Below, one piece after another: positions 10,575 to 22,918 of a stretch of 64,000 nucleotides of DNA; position 1 is the stretch's first letter, and each line of letters starts with the position of its first letter. The notes under the pieces were generated by a model. The model was not told where the DNA came from. It made no database searches and was given only the letters and a program-made list of their open reading frames with translations. The translations under genes were made by a program, and so were the position numbers. Source of the DNA: JAWKOK01 sp963848115 (GTDB taxonomy: Bacteria; Chloroflexota; Anaerolineae; Caldilineales; Caldilineaceae); assembly GCA_963848115.1 (NCBI GenBank), contig CAWKCP010000005.1, positions 124,001 through 188,000 on the forward strand, given 5' to 3'.

Positions 10575-10589
10575 TGTGCAGACTGCACA
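10575..10589. promoter_or_regulatory. palindromic operator overlapping kinase promoter
   Basis: Second perfect TGTGCA-N3-TGCACA (spacer GAC), again ending one base before a -35 hexamer. The flanking bases TT upstream and TTG downstream are also shared with the amtB copy. Confidence 0.65.
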
Positions 10590-10618
10590 TTGCCAAACCT
10601 CTTCCCCTTGGCTATAAT
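10590..10618 (+). promoter_or_regulatory. sigma70-type promoter of the protein kinase
   Basis: TTGCCA at 10590-10595 and a consensus TATAAT at 10613-10618, spacer 17 bp. Predicted start of transcription is near 10625, about 42 bases before the ATG at 10667. Confidence 0.65.
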
Positions 10619-10666
10619 GCACAATCATACAATCCCACATCTCTGCACACGTTCGAGTCAAACACG

Positions 10667-11570
10667 ATGGCATTATCAGAGCCATACGGCAGCGCGTCGC
10701 CGCACATCAGCCACAATCGCTTTGGCCCCTACAAAATTGAGGGCGTATTGGGGCAAGGTGCTGTGGCAATGGCCTATGCTGCCACCAGTCCGCAGGGCCA
10801 ACCACGGGTGCTCAAAGTATTGATGCGCCCTGCCGCGGCCCAGAAACTGGTTCGAATTGGATTCCAGCAGGAATACCGTGCACTCTCGCGGCTGCGTCAT
10901 CGCAACATCATCCGCGCCTATGAGACCGGCGAAGTCGATGGCTACCTCTATATTACGCTGGAACGCATCGACGGCGAGACACTCGATGACTATCTCCTGC
11001 GCGCCAAGAAGATCGGTGAGGCACCCGCCATTGGTATTGTGCGTCAGGTCGCAAGTGCGCTCAACCATCTTCACGAACAAGGCTACGTCCACCGAGATGT
11101 CAAGCCCTCCAACATCCTCATGGCCCGGGACGGACGCGCCGTGCTCTTTGACTTCGGCACCGTCCTCAATCTCAACAACCCACCCGTAGAAGACACAATC
11201 GGCGTCTACGGAACACCGGCCTTTCTGGCCCCGGAACAGATCAACAACGGCCCCATCGACGGGCGCGCTCGATCTCTATGCGCTGGGCATCATCCTCTAT
11301 CGTATGGTTAGCGGACGCAAGCCCTTCTACGGCGGACGGTCTGAGGTGCTGGATGCCCATCTCAATCAGACGCCGCCTGCCCCATCCGAGTATGCCCATG
11401 TGTCGCCGGGCCTAGAGCAGGTGATTCTCAAGAGCATCGCCAAGAACCCCGACGACCGTTACCAGACCGGCAATGAGTTGATTGCAGCGTTAGAGAATGT
11501 TGACCCCGCGCCGGAGCCTGAGAAGATCGAACTGGGACAGAGGATCCGAAGGCTGTTTGGGGTGCAGTAA
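10667..11570 (+). CDS. Ser/Thr protein kinase, kinase domain only (frameshifted)
   Basis: Hanks-type kinase of about 300 residues, cytosolic, with no transmembrane or sensor domain. Visible elements are a glycine loop GQGAVAMAY (the third glycine replaced by alanine), the VAIK-like lysine in VLKVL, the catalytic loop HRDVKPSNIL, LFDFGT for the metal-binding DFG, and GTPAFLAPEQ. The frame breaks at about 11268-11270: the first frame ends in a nonsense tail, while LYALGIILYRMVSGRKPFYGG continues in the next frame. Removing one base of GCTCGAT restores GRADLYALG. The start ATG at 10667 fits the promoter. It shares its operator with amtB, which suggests a nitrogen-related input. Confidence 0.85.
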
Positions 11571-11601
11571 GCGGCATGGGCCGGATGTTGGATCAAAATG
11601 A

Positions 11602-11633
11602 GGACACGGACTCTTGACTTCCGTGTCCTTTTT
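11602..11633 (+). terminator. terminator of the kinase gene
   Basis: GGACACGGA at 11602-11610 pairs with TCCGTGTCC at 11620-11628, followed by TTTTT to 11633. Confidence 0.8.
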
Positions 11634-11675
11634 AGATCGGCCCGTTGGCGTTGGACAAACTCTTCGCGACACCCG

Positions 11676-11705
11676 GAAGTCAGGCTTCTGGAAAAGCCTG
11701 ACTTC
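11676..11705. repeat. 12-bp inverted repeat next to the transposase
   Basis: GAAGTCAGGCTT at 11676-11687 pairs perfectly with 11694-11705 across a 6-base loop. It is 13 bp beyond the stop of the Y1 transposase and could be its transcription terminator or the hairpin recognised at one end of an IS200-like element. No T-tract follows on the minus strand. Confidence 0.5.
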
Positions 11706-11718
11706 TTCACCTCTCGCC

Positions 11719-12225
11719 TCACTCGAAGACCACTGCATCCATGGTCAACATCTCGTTGAGCCAAGCACGGTTGTCGATGTAGAAGTTCTGGTGGGGATCA
11801 TGGGCAATTGGAGATGGATCGCCGAACGTGCGCTCAAGAACGGGGATCGTGGTCCCTGCAGCGTGGTGATGAACCTGCTGATCGATGTAGGCTATCACAT
11901 TGGGCAGCCGCCGACGATCAAATGAGTGGACGCCATAGGACTCGTGCCAGGTGAAGCGCTCAGGCATCATCTTCTTGCGATTGATCTGCCCCGATGACCA
12001 ACTCTTGACCTGGCCGACGAAGACCGAAATCGCCATTTGCGGCGGAATCGCTGCTGCGATATGGACATGATTTGCCGTGCCGCCGACAGCATAGAGCGTA
12101 CCACCCAGTGACTGCACACGGTCCCCAAGTAGCGCATGCACAGCCGGCGCATATTCCCTCGTCAGCAGCGGCTTGAAGCCATTGGTTGGCCAAACACAGT
12201 GGTAGATAAGCTGCCAATACGCCAT
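11719..12225 (-). mobile_element. tnpA: IS200/IS605-type Y1 (HUH) transposase
   Basis: About 168 residues, full length for this family of single-strand transposases. The HUH metal motif is NHVHI at about residue 52, and the catalytic tyrosine is in PNVIAYIDQQVHHH. The ending with TTIPVLERTF is typical of stand-alone family members. The start is placed at the ATG at 12225 (MAYWQLIYHCVWPT); a longer frame to 12327 has no family support. No tnpB-like gene is nearby. It may be an active insertion sequence or a domesticated copy; the element boundaries are not certain. Confidence 0.88.
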
Positions 12226-12305
12226 GATCCAGATCCTCGCGAGATGCGTCTCATATGCTTTTTCGGTTTGACTCTGCTGAGTTCCTAGTGTAGAGGATCT
12301 TGGCC

Positions 12306-12342
12306 AAAAAGAAAAGCGAGCACCCAAGATATGGGTGCTCGC
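12306..12342 (-). terminator. terminator of sdhCAB
   Basis: On the minus strand GCGAGCACCC pairs with GGGTGCTCGC (12333-12342 and 12316-12325) across a 7-base loop, followed by TTTTCTTTTT (12315-12306). It lies 48 bp downstream of the sdhB stop. Confidence 0.88.
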
Positions 12343-12389
12343 TCGAAAGCAGCAACTAATTGTGGATGGATCCCTCTGTAGAGAAGCGT

Positions 12390-13145
12390 CTAGCGCTTGC
12401 CCGCCTGACGCAACGAGCCCAGAATCATATCACGGTTCATCATGCTGATGAAGTCGATACTGATCTCCTTGGGACAGACCGCCTCACATTCACGAATGTT
12501 GGTGCATCCGCCGAAGCCCTCTTCATCCATCTTGTCGACCATGAGTACGGCTCGATCATAGCGCTCTTCCTTGCCCTGGGGCAGTGAGGAGAGATGGCCG
12601 ATCTTGGCCGACGTGAAGAGCATGGCTGACGAGTTGGGACAAGCAGCCACACAGGCGCCGCAGCCGATACAGGAAGCCGCGTCCATGGACTTGTCGGCGG
12701 CAGGCTTGGGAATCAGGATGTTGTTGGCATCCTGTGCGCTGCCCGTGCCGACAGAAATGTAGCCGCCCGACTGCATAATTCGATCAAAGGATGATCGGTC
12801 GACCACCAGATCTTTGATTACGGGGAAGGCCGTTGCACGCCATGGTTCTACAGAGATGGTGTCTCCGTCATTGAACTCGCGCATGTGCAGCTGGCAGGTG
12901 GTGATGGCCTTCTTGGGGCCATGGGCAACACCAGCGATGACCATGCCGCAAGTTCCGCAGATGCCCTCACGACAGTCGTGGTCGAAGGCGACCGGATCTT
13001 CACCTTTGTGAATCAGTTCCTCATTTAGCAGGTCGAGCATCTCCAGAAACGAGGAGTCGGGACTCACGTCGTCAATGGGGTATTCGACCATCTTTCCTTC
13101 TGTATCGCCGCTCTTCTGGCGCCAAATTTGCAACTTAAGTTTCAT
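12390..13145 (-). CDS. sdhB: succinate dehydrogenase iron-sulfur subunit
   Basis: Electron-transfer subunit linking the flavoprotein to the membrane anchor, 251 residues. The 2Fe-2S ligands are in CREGICGTCGM and the following C (TTCQLH). The 4Fe-4S and 3Fe-4S ligands are in CIGCGACVAACP and in CTNIRECEAVCP. The length and the preserved cysteines match the short B-type (Bacillus/Bacteroides/Wolinella-like) enzymes. Third gene of sdhCAB, 48 bp after sdhA. Confidence 0.95.
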   Translation of the reverse strand: MKLKLQIWRQKSGDTEGKMVEYPIDDVSPDSSFLEMLDLLNEELIHKGEDPVAFDHDCREGICGTCGMVIAGVAHGPKKAITTCQLHMREFNDGDTISVEPWRATAFPVIKDLVVDRSSFDRIMQSGGYISVGTGSAQDANNILIPKPAADKSMDAASCIGCGACVAACPNSSAMLFTSAKIGHLSSLPQGKEERYDRAVLMVDKMDEEGFGGCTNIRECEAVCPKEISIDFISMMNRDMILGSLRQAGKR

Positions 13146-13193
13146 GTTGTTCTTCGCTCCCTGACGATTCGGTCGTTTTGCGGTACGATGCCG

Positions 13194-15155
<1,962 letters not shown>

Positions 15156-15176
15156 GGTAGCAAGAATTCTCCCCAA

Positions 15177-15872
15177 CTATTGCAGCACGCCGAAAAGCAC
15201 GGCGAGCGGGACGACGGCGAAGCCGAGTGTGATGACCAGGGCCAGAAGCAGACCGACAATGCGTACCGGCTTGTCGTATTTCTGGCTGAGAATACCGAGG
15301 GTCTGGACTAGACTCCAGTTTCCGTGGTACAGGTGGAAACCAAGAGCAACCAGAGCGATCAGGTAGAGCAGCACGACCAGCGGATTCTGGAAGGTCGAAA
15401 TCACATTCATATAGGGGTTCAGACGATCAAAATCGGGACTTAGCGCCTGAACGCCCCAGGTGAGATCAGCCAGATGGAACAACACGAAGAGCAGGATGAC
15501 GGTACCGCCATAGCGCATGGTAATCGATGCGTAGTCGGCGGCAACTGCGCGCTTGACCTGATATTTGGTTGAGCGCGCTTTCTGGGCCTGGCGGGTCAGC
15601 GAAATCGCGGCCCAAACGTGCAGGACCAATGAGATCACGACAACGATGCGCAGCAGAGTAAGCAGATGCAGATGGGAGAAGACAGGAGCGCCTAATTCAC
15701 GAAGGGCCTCCGCATAATGATTGAAGTACTCTGCACCCATAAAAACCTTAAGGTTGCCGTACATGTGAAAAAAGACGAAGCCGATCCAGACAAGTCCGGT
15801 CAACGCCATGATCACCTTTCTGGCGATCGTGTTGAGATGGGGGGACCAACTCCGTGACTGTGTGGCCTCCAT
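15177..15872 (-). CDS. sdhC: succinate dehydrogenase cytochrome b558 subunit
   Basis: Single-polypeptide diheme-type membrane anchor, about 231 residues with five hydrophobic helices and histidines suited to heme ligation (FFHMYGN, SHLHLLTLL, LVLHVWAAI, VLFHLADLTW, GFHLYHGNW). It passes electrons to the quinone pool, probably menaquinone in this enzyme type. The start ATG at 15872 is fixed by AGGAGGT about 9 bases upstream; a longer open frame to 16091 has no family support. First gene of sdhCAB. Confidence 0.92.
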   Translation of the reverse strand: MEATQSRSWSPHLNTIARKVIMALTGLVWIGFVFFHMYGNLKVFMGAEYFNHYAEALRELGAPVFSHLHLLTLLRIVVVISLVLHVWAAISLTRQAQKARSTKYQVKRAVAADYASITMRYGGTVILLFVLFHLADLTWGVQALSPDFDRLNPYMNVISTFQNPLVVLLYLIALVALGFHLYHGNWSLVQTLGILSQKYDKPVRIVGLLLALVITLGFAVVPLAVLFGVLQ

Positions 15873-16215
15873 ATGGAAATACCTCCTAGTCGTGGCTAAA
15901 ACAAAAAGAAAGGCTGGTACAAATAAAAAACACGCGTGCTTCGGAGACCATAGACGGTAGCGATATCCGGAGAGAAGAAAACAGATGTCGTACTCACCGA
16001 TGAACCTAGCCGAAGCAACGATTGATCGCTCAGATCTAAACCGAACAGCCAGTCTGTTCGGTTTTTGACTGAATCTCAAGAGGGCAATCAATAAGTGAGT
16101 GAGTGCTGCACAGGACTGTCACCGTGCTGCACTGTCGTGCTATTCTAAAACAATTCGGCCCTGATCAATAATCAAAGCCAACGTTTGTGCGTGCTTTCAC
16201 GAACACGACCTCGCA
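15873..16215. other. intergenic region upstream of sdhC
   Basis: A 343-bp gene-free stretch between the GH13 gene end and sdhC, both on the minus strand. It must carry the sdhC promoter and leader. It holds the inverted repeat AACCGAACAG at 16039-16048 / 16054-16063 with a T-run on the plus-strand side, which may end GH13 transcription or act in the sdh leader. Confidence 0.5.
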
Positions 16216-18171
16216 TCAATTCTCACCAGTGTTGTCCAGTGCAGGAGTGATAGCCGTTGGGTCCGGGACAGGAACTAGAACGGCAGCACCCCACGGCCGG
16301 AGTGTCAACCGGACCTGCTTGCGGCGTAGTCGGTGTTTGCGGCCCGAGATGACGTCCAGCCACACGCCAGGATTGGGAAGCTTGAGCGTTACGATTCTTG
16401 AGATATTGTCGAAATTTAATGCAACTACAACGAAATCAAAGCACTGGCTTTCCAGTTCACCCGAGCGACGGTCGTAGCAAATGAGTTTCTTTTCCGCAAA
16501 ACTGATTGGATAAACGTGGATGTTGTCACTGCGCAAAGCAGCGTGTGTCCGTCTGAGTCGGATCAGGCTACGTACAAGATCGACGTGCTGCGCCCGATCG
16601 GGCATCTCAAGTTTTTCCCAGTTCAGCGGCAAGAAGTCGATGGTGCGCGGCGTATCCTCAGCGAATTCCTGTCCGGCATAGATCATGGGCACGCCAGGGG
16701 CCGTGAAAAGGAGCACCAGGCCTAGTTGCGCTTTGACGACCGCAGCCTGCTGCAGCGTCATTCCCTCGGGCAAATCGATGTGTCGTCCTGAGTAAAACTT
16801 GATCTCGTGCTCCGGGCGAACCTCGTCATGGCTACAAGTGAAGTTGATCAACTGGACGGGAGAGTCATAGCCATCCTGTGCGTAGCCGGCAATAGCACGG
16901 CGAACATCTTGTTGTTCCCACTGCCAGCGCTGGTTGATCACTCGTTCCAATGTGTGGTGAAAGCGACCATTCCAGGCTGCATCCATCTCGGTCTCTCGGA
17001 CCATTTTACTTGCAGTCTTGTCCGAGTGGGTGCCGTCCAGTTGCCAGAATTCCCCGATGAGAACACAGTCAGGCTTGGTCTCTCTCGCCGCCCAGCAGAT
17101 AGCGCCGATTCCGTGATAAGGGTGAAAGCCGGGCTGCATTGGCTGCCCATCATCGTAATCAACGCCACAGACCCAGTCGAATCGAAAACCGTCCAAGTGA
17201 TATTCGGTGAGCCAGAAGCGAACGATATCTTGGAAGTAGCGCGTCGTATCCGGCGAGAAATGATTCCAGTCCAGGCCACCCCACATGTTCACAGCCTGGG
17301 GAGTATGGTGAAAGAACGGGTTCCAGTTGGTCAGTTGCTCGCCATCCTCACCATACATCGGCGGGTAGTAGTGATAGTAAGGGTGGTCGCCCCAGGCATG
17401 ATTGAAGGCGACGTCCAGAATAACGGCGATGCCACGTGCATGGCAGCGATCCACGAATCGCTTCAGATCCTCCGGGGAGCCGTAGACATCCGCGATAGAA
17501 AAATAGAAGACAGGGTTGTAGCCCCAGCTTGATCGCCCTGGAAAGGCCTGGATCGGCATCAACTCAATGGCATTGATGCCGAGATCGGCGAGGTAATCCA
17601 TACGATCCATCATCGCACGAAAGTCACCGAACTTCGGGCGGTTATGTTCCCATCTTCCGGCAAAGTCACGCACATTCAATTCATAGATCACCATGTCGCG
17701 CAGCGCCGGCGTCTGCCAGTTTTGATCGGTCCAGGCAAATGGCGGTTGCTCTCGCGGAAGGTAGGCCCAGGCAGCCTCATCATCCCAACGCAGCTCGGTT
17801 GCGTACGGATCGCCGACCCACACATGGGACTGCTCGTCGATGGCCACAAAGTAGCCGTAACGTGTCGGTCCAGGATTGGCCAACGTCACCCACCACGTGC
17901 CCCGTCCATCGGTAACAAGAGGATTCGCCAGCGTGTCCCAGCCATTAAAATCGCCTACTAGGCTGACGTATGGTTTATGCGGAGCACGCAATGCGAACGT
18001 CACCGTATCGGGCAAGATCAGATCATGGTGCACACCGCCATGGATCTCACGCGGAAGAATATTGATGGCCGCCGGGACCGTCGTCCACCCAATTGGATTG
18101 GTGAAAGAGTGATCTAGATGACCAATTTCAGAGGAAGCTTGTTCAGATGAAAAACGGTCGGATGATGTCAT
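16216..18171 (-). CDS. GH13 alpha-amylase-family enzyme with CBM48-like domain
   Basis: Alpha-glucan-acting enzyme of 651 residues. An N-terminal beta-sandwich of CBM48/E-set type (SLVGDFNGWDTLANPL) precedes a GH13 barrel with the nucleophile in DGFRFDW, the acid/base glutamate in LIGEFWQ and the transition-state aspartate in FTCSHDE; a C-terminal beta domain follows. This architecture is shared by branching enzymes, isoamylases and trehalohydrolases, so the exact reaction is open. There is no signal peptide, so it should act on cytoplasmic glycogen or maltodextrins. The gene stands alone; no glg or tre genes are nearby. Confidence 0.85.
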   Translation of the reverse strand: MTSSDRFSSEQASSEIGHLDHSFTNPIGWTTVPAAINILPREIHGGVHHDLILPDTVTFALRAPHKPYVSLVGDFNGWDTLANPLVTDGRGTWWVTLANPGPTRYGYFVAIDEQSHVWVGDPYATELRWDDEAAWAYLPREQPPFAWTDQNWQTPALRDMVIYELNVRDFAGRWEHNRPKFGDFRAMMDRMDYLADLGINAIELMPIQAFPGRSSWGYNPVFYFSIADVYGSPEDLKRFVDRCHARGIAVILDVAFNHAWGDHPYYHYYPPMYGEDGEQLTNWNPFFHHTPQAVNMWGGLDWNHFSPDTTRYFQDIVRFWLTEYHLDGFRFDWVCGVDYDDGQPMQPGFHPYHGIGAICWAARETKPDCVLIGEFWQLDGTHSDKTASKMVRETEMDAAWNGRFHHTLERVINQRWQWEQQDVRRAIAGYAQDGYDSPVQLINFTCSHDEVRPEHEIKFYSGRHIDLPEGMTLQQAAVVKAQLGLVLLFTAPGVPMIYAGQEFAEDTPRTIDFLPLNWEKLEMPDRAQHVDLVRSLIRLRRTHAALRSDNIHVYPISFAEKKLICYDRRSGELESQCFDFVVVALNFDNISRIVTLKLPNPGVWLDVISGRKHRLRRKQVRLTLRPWGAAVLVPVPDPTAITPALDNTGEN

Positions 18172-18494
18172 ACTGTGTCGCTAAATACAGGGGGAGACAA
18201 AGATCAAGATCAAAGAACTCGGGAGAATGCGGCTTCAGTGGCCCACGAATTGTCGTTCCGATGACCGGAGGGGCGAGGAATCTTAGGTTTGCACAGGAGA
18301 GATTCCTCGTCGCTTCGCTCCATCGGAATGACAATGACACTGAATTCGTGAAATACTGGACTTGGAAGAATACTGTGTATTGCGTGAGGTTTACATCACC
18401 GGCGGATTTCCATATTGGAATGTCTGAGTGACGAAAACAAGCGAATCACGTTCAGGGATTCTTGTCCGAAACCTCACGCAGTACGCAGCAGCAT
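18172..18494. other. intergenic region between icd and the GH13 gene
   Basis: A 323-bp gap containing the imperfect palindromic element at 18250-18334. No gene was seen, and no clear terminator for icd was found apart from that palindrome. Confidence 0.5.
18250..18334. repeat. 85-bp palindromic intergenic element
   Basis: TTGTCGTTCCGATG at 18250-18263 pairs with CATCGGAATGACAA at 18321-18334 (one mismatch), and inner arms CGAGGAATCT / AGATTCCTCG (18274-18283 / 18300-18309) are perfect. The AATGACA ending resembles that of the elements near 26630 and 41570. Confidence 0.6.
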
Positions 18495-19739
<1,245 letters not shown>

Positions 19740-19812
19740 CGGGATTCTTCCTCCAGGTCTGTGGGAAACAGTGACTTTCGGGTCTTTTCGTTATGCATGG
19801 TCTGCCGAGAAC

Positions 19813-19938
19813 GATTCTACAATTCCGCTGCAAAAACCTTTTCTTGACACGAATGGTCACAAACTTCACGAATCGTGTCGCCTCCCCAGAGAGAAGATTC
19901 GTGAAGTTCGTGTCCGGAACGCTTTTTGCAGTAGGATC
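19813..19938. repeat. degenerate copy of the GACTCTACTGCAAAAA element
   Basis: The right end TTTTTGCAGTAGGATC (to 19938) is the reverse complement of GATCCTACTGCAAAAA, close to the terminal repeat of the elements at 35640-35932 and 52958-53128. The left end is decayed (GATTCTAC, then CCGCTGCAAAAA). The interior is a palindrome around CCCCAGAGAGAA that is shared with 35674-35798. Confidence 0.55.
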
Positions 19939-19955
19939 ATTATTTTCAAATGGAA

Positions 19956-20753
19956 CTAGTTGCCGATATCTCGTCGTACTTGGTCTATCCATGTAGGGTC
20001 TGAGACAGTGAAGCTCTCGCCGTGACTGCGATTCCACGGGCCGACCAGCCAAAGAATGGCTCGAGCAATCTCTGCCGGCGACCTCAACTTTGCATCTTCA
20101 TGGGCCTGATGCCAGATGCTGAAGTCCAAGCTGCTTTCGGACGTATCAACGCTGCGTACATCGGCTTGCATATCGGTATCGACCATGCCTGGATCAAGCG
20201 TGGCGACCCCTATAGGCTTTTCGCGCAGTTCCAGAGCCAGCGTACGAGTAAAAATGTCCAGCCCGGCCTTGCTTGCGCAGTAGGCACTGGCGCCGGCAAT
20301 AGGATACGAAGCAGCAGCGCTACTAATATTCAGAATACGACCGTAGCCCTGGTCAAGCATGATGGGCAGAGCCGCTCTGACCGTATTCAGAGGACCGATA
20401 AGATTCACCTGTATACCGTACGCCCATTCATCAGGGTCGACATCGACAATCTCTTCCAAAGGCCAGATCACGGCCGCGTTGTTGACGAGAATGTCGACAC
20501 GACTGAATTGCTCCAGCGTCGTCTCAATGACTGCTTCAACCTGCTCGATATCAGCCACATCGGCTACTACGCCAAGTACATCCAGGCCTCGGCTCTGTAG
20601 ATCGTCCACAACAGCCTCTAGCTGTTCGGCATCCCGCGCAACCAGAACGACAGAAGCGCCCGCCAGCGCAATTCGCTCAGCAGCAGCCCGCCCAATGCCC
20701 CGGCTAGCGCCGGTGATTATCGCGACTTGTCCTTGTAATTTCTTTGCAGCCAT
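19956..20753 (-). CDS. short-chain dehydrogenase/reductase (SDR)
   Basis: About 265 residues, classical SDR. The cofactor motif TGASRGIG is at about residue 14, NNAA is in the middle, the catalytic serine is in ILNISSAAASYP, and YCASK carries the catalytic tyrosine and lysine. Substrate unknown. The C-terminus has an unusual HGESFTVSDPTWIDQVRRDIGN tail. The ATG at 20753 (MAAKKLQGQVAIITG) is the family-consistent start; the frame extends upstream to 20864 without support. It is a single gene divergent from the DUF2892 gene. Confidence 0.85.
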   Translation of the reverse strand: MAAKKLQGQVAIITGASRGIGRAAAERIALAGASVVLVARDAEQLEAVVDDLQSRGLDVLGVVADVADIEQVEAVIETTLEQFSRVDILVNNAAVIWPLEEIVDVDPDEWAYGIQVNLIGPLNTVRAALPIMLDQGYGRILNISSAAASYPIAGASAYCASKAGLDIFTRTLALELREKPIGVATLDPGMVDTDMQADVRSVDTSESSLDFSIWHQAHEDAKLRSPAEIARAILWLVGPWNRSHGESFTVSDPTWIDQVRRDIGN

Positions 20754-20988
20754 CAAGGCGCAAGTGTACCAAATAGACAGAGAAAGGTCTATTTTTCGCT
20801 GGCTTAGTGGACCGAATTCTGATTTCAGATAAAGTTGTAACCTTTTCACGTTCGCTGCATCCAAGCTAGTGAGAATTGGTGATAGACTTAGTTCAGCAAC
20901 TGTCGTTCAATCGACGTACCTGAACAGACGTACACTCAAGCGAAGAAGAGTCAATTCCAGAACAGTCCAACAAGGAGAAGTCAACCCC

Positions 20989-21189
20989 ATGTCCAAGAAT
21001 GAAGGCACCATCGATCGTGTGATCCGCGTCATCATCGGCCTTGCCATGCTCTATGTAGGGTTCTTCGTCATGACAGGTGTCTGGGGCACTGTCGTCGGTG
21101 TGCTCGGCCTCGTTCCACTGCTGACCGGCGCCATCGGCTACTGTCCGATCTATAGCATCATTGGCGGCGGCACGAACAAAGCGGCGTAG
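20989..21189 (+). CDS. small DUF2892 (YgaP-type) membrane protein
   Basis: 66 residues. The motif DRVIRVIIGLAMLYVGFF and a second helix TVVGVLGLVPLLTGAIGYCPIYSIIG are typical of DUF2892, the two-helix domain often attached to rhodanese proteins. The cysteine in GYCPIY is the conserved one. Start ATG at 20989, with AAGGAG 11 bases upstream. It lies 30 bp before a thioredoxin gene, so the pair probably acts together in thiol or sulfur chemistry (inference). Confidence 0.85.
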   Translation: MSKNEGTIDRVIRVIIGLAMLYVGFFVMTGVWGTVVGVLGLVPLLTGAIGYCPIYSIIGGGTNKAA

Positions 21190-21219
21190 CCGACATTCCG
21201 CCAACGCCAGGAGAGGATC

Positions 21220-21609
21220 ATGTCCATACAGACCGTTGACTCTACCGATTTCAGAGAGAAGGTGCTGGACGCAGACAGGCCCGTCGTGATCGATGTGTGG
21301 GCGCCGTGGTGTGGGCCATGCAGAGCGGTCGCCCCACACTTTGAAGCCGCGTCCGACGCATATGCCGAGAAAGCAACCTTCCTGAAATTGAATGCTGACG
21401 AAAACAAGGAAGTGCTCCAACAGTACAAAGTCATGGGGATTCCGACCATGCTGTACTTCAGTCACGGCAAGCTAGTCGACCGTAAGACCGGCGTTCAGTC
21501 GGCCGAAGCGATTGGGAAGCGGGTTGCTCCGCTTGTGAGCATGGACCTCGAAACGGCCGTCAAGCGCGAGATCCGCGGCTGGTTCCGCTGGCCGTTCCGT
21601 CGCAGGTAA
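21220..21609 (+). CDS. thioredoxin
   Basis: 129 residues with the redox motif APWCGPCRAVAP at about residue 28, the cis-proline in MGIPTMLYF, and a thioredoxin fold throughout. A basic C-terminal extension (KREIRGWFRWPFRRR) is longer than in typical thioredoxins and may bind membrane or nucleic acid; this is speculation. GGAGAGG is just upstream. Cotranscribed with the DUF2892 gene and followed by a strong terminator. Confidence 0.92.
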   Translation: MSIQTVDSTDFREKVLDADRPVVIDVWAPWCGPCRAVAPHFEAASDAYAEKATFLKLNADENKEVLQQYKVMGIPTMLYFSHGKLVDRKTGVQSAEAIGKRVAPLVSMDLETAVKREIRGWFRWPFRRR

Positions 21610-21631
21610 TGGAAACAAAATCAGCAATCAA

Positions 21632-21670
21632 AAATTCCGGCTGCGCTTGAGGCGCAGCCGGAATTTTGTG
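21632..21670 (+). terminator. terminator of the DUF2892-thioredoxin operon
   Basis: A 15-bp stem AAATTCCGGCTGCGC (21632-21646) / GCGCAGCCGGAATTT (21652-21666) with a 5-base loop, embedded in an A-rich left and T-rich right context, so it may work in both directions. Confidence 0.85.
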
Positions 21671-21850
21671 TGTTACATTTACTGCACGATCAGGCCCCAG
21701 TACACGACGGCGTAAGTAGACCCATGGACCGTAGGTCACGCTATCAGCGTGACAAGCCTCGCCAATCAGACTGCTCCAAAGGTACCAAGAGTCGTCCGGC
21801 TGATAGCCGGACCTACGAACCGTGGGCTCATTTCCGCCGCGTTGTACAAG

Positions 21851-22918
21851 TTATTTCGCCACAAAGGGCAGGAAGATAATGTTGCTTTCGGACAAGGACT
21901 GTACACGAGTCGCGACTTCGATTCCGTCGTCACCCGTATAGGAATCGACCTCGACCAGGACGTTGACATCCAGTTCGATGGCGGTCTCGTCCAGATCGGT
22001 GGCAGCGACAATGCGAATCTGTTGCTCGCCAATGGTCCACAGCTCGTCAGCGGAGACGCCGTCGGCACTGGCGGCAGCGACATGGCCGTCACCCATGTGC
22101 GCGATACGACCCCGATGCTTGTGACCACCGACGCCGGGCGGCACACGCGTCTCCATCTTGACGATGTAGTTGACGGTGCCCTCACTGGAATCGCCTGTGG
22201 CATCTTCAGAAATATACTCGACCTCGACATACGCTCCAACAGCCAGTAGACCGTGGCGTTCACTGAAATGGGTATCTTCGGTCGTCACCAAATCCACATT
22301 GCCGACTTTCCATGCGCCGTCAAACCCTTTTTCGGGCATGACTTCGACAAGGCTCACCAGCATCGAACGGGTCGGTTGATCGATTTCAGCAGCGGGCCCG
22401 GTTGTGCGGATGACACGTGCAATGCGCCGGTCCTCTGCATCGACACGATATTTGACGCGCACCGGGACGCCGACACCAAATTCTGCCTTTCGTTGGACAA
22501 GCCGGGTTTCAGGCAACACTATGTAGTCCGTATCGCCGATGGTCCACATTCCAATGGGCCCCATGCTACTCTTTCTGGGCCACTCTTGAATCAGTCCGTA
22601 CGCGTGTCCGCCGCGATCTTCATGGTGGTCACCATACTCGTGATCTTCTCCGTGGCCCCAAATAGAAAACTTGGATTCAATTTCTAGCGCATGGTGAATT
22701 CCGGCGTCATCGGTATAAAACTTGACCTTGACCACGACATATTTATCAAAGGGTAGATCCTCCTGCTCAAACTCAGTTGATTCATCTGCCATGATCTTGA
22801 GGCCACCGATGTTCCACTCGCCTTCCAGTATTTCCGGAAAGCTGAGAATCACGCCGTAGAGGCGAGCCTCATAGCGCGAATCGCCTTCCCCAGGATCCCC
22901 CTCACCAGGATCCGTCAT
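21851..22918 (-). CDS. DUF5666 protein with C-terminal FLPFVAK, no own signal peptide
   Basis: 355 residues with at least three DUF5666-like beta units, each of the form WxIGxxxxxVxxxTxxxxxxxxxxVGxxVxVxY. It ends NIIFLPFVAK, a C-terminal pattern I associate with exported Chloroflexota proteins, yet it begins with a Gly/Asp linker (MTDPGEGDPGEGDSRYE) and no secretion signal. Its ATG overlaps the TGA of the upstream gene as ATGA (22915-22918). One reading is translational coupling; the other is a single secreted protein split by a one-base loss in the acidic linker at about 22918. Confidence 0.78.
   Translation of the reverse strand: MTDPGEGDPGEGDSRYEARLYGVILSFPEILEGEWNIGGLKIMADESTEFEQEDLPFDKYVVVKVKFYTDDAGIHHALEIESKFSIWGHGEDHEYGDHHEDRGGHAYGLIQEWPRKSSMGPIGMWTIGDTDYIVLPETRLVQRKAEFGVGVPVRVKYRVDAEDRRIARVIRTTGPAAEIDQPTRSMLVSLVEVMPEKGFDGAWKVGNVDLVTTEDTHFSERHGLLAVGAYVEVEYISEDATGDSSEGTVNYIVKMETRVPPGVGGHKHRGRIAHMGDGHVAAASADGVSADELWTIGEQQIRIVAATDLDETAIELDVNVLVEVDSYTGDDGIEVATRVQSLSESNIIFLPFVAK

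Noticed and set aside
11676..12300. complete IS200 element with defined ends
   Set aside because: A hairpin lies near the transposase stop and short AGATCCTC/GAGGATCT words occur upstream, but no matching left and right ends or empty-site evidence could be seen.
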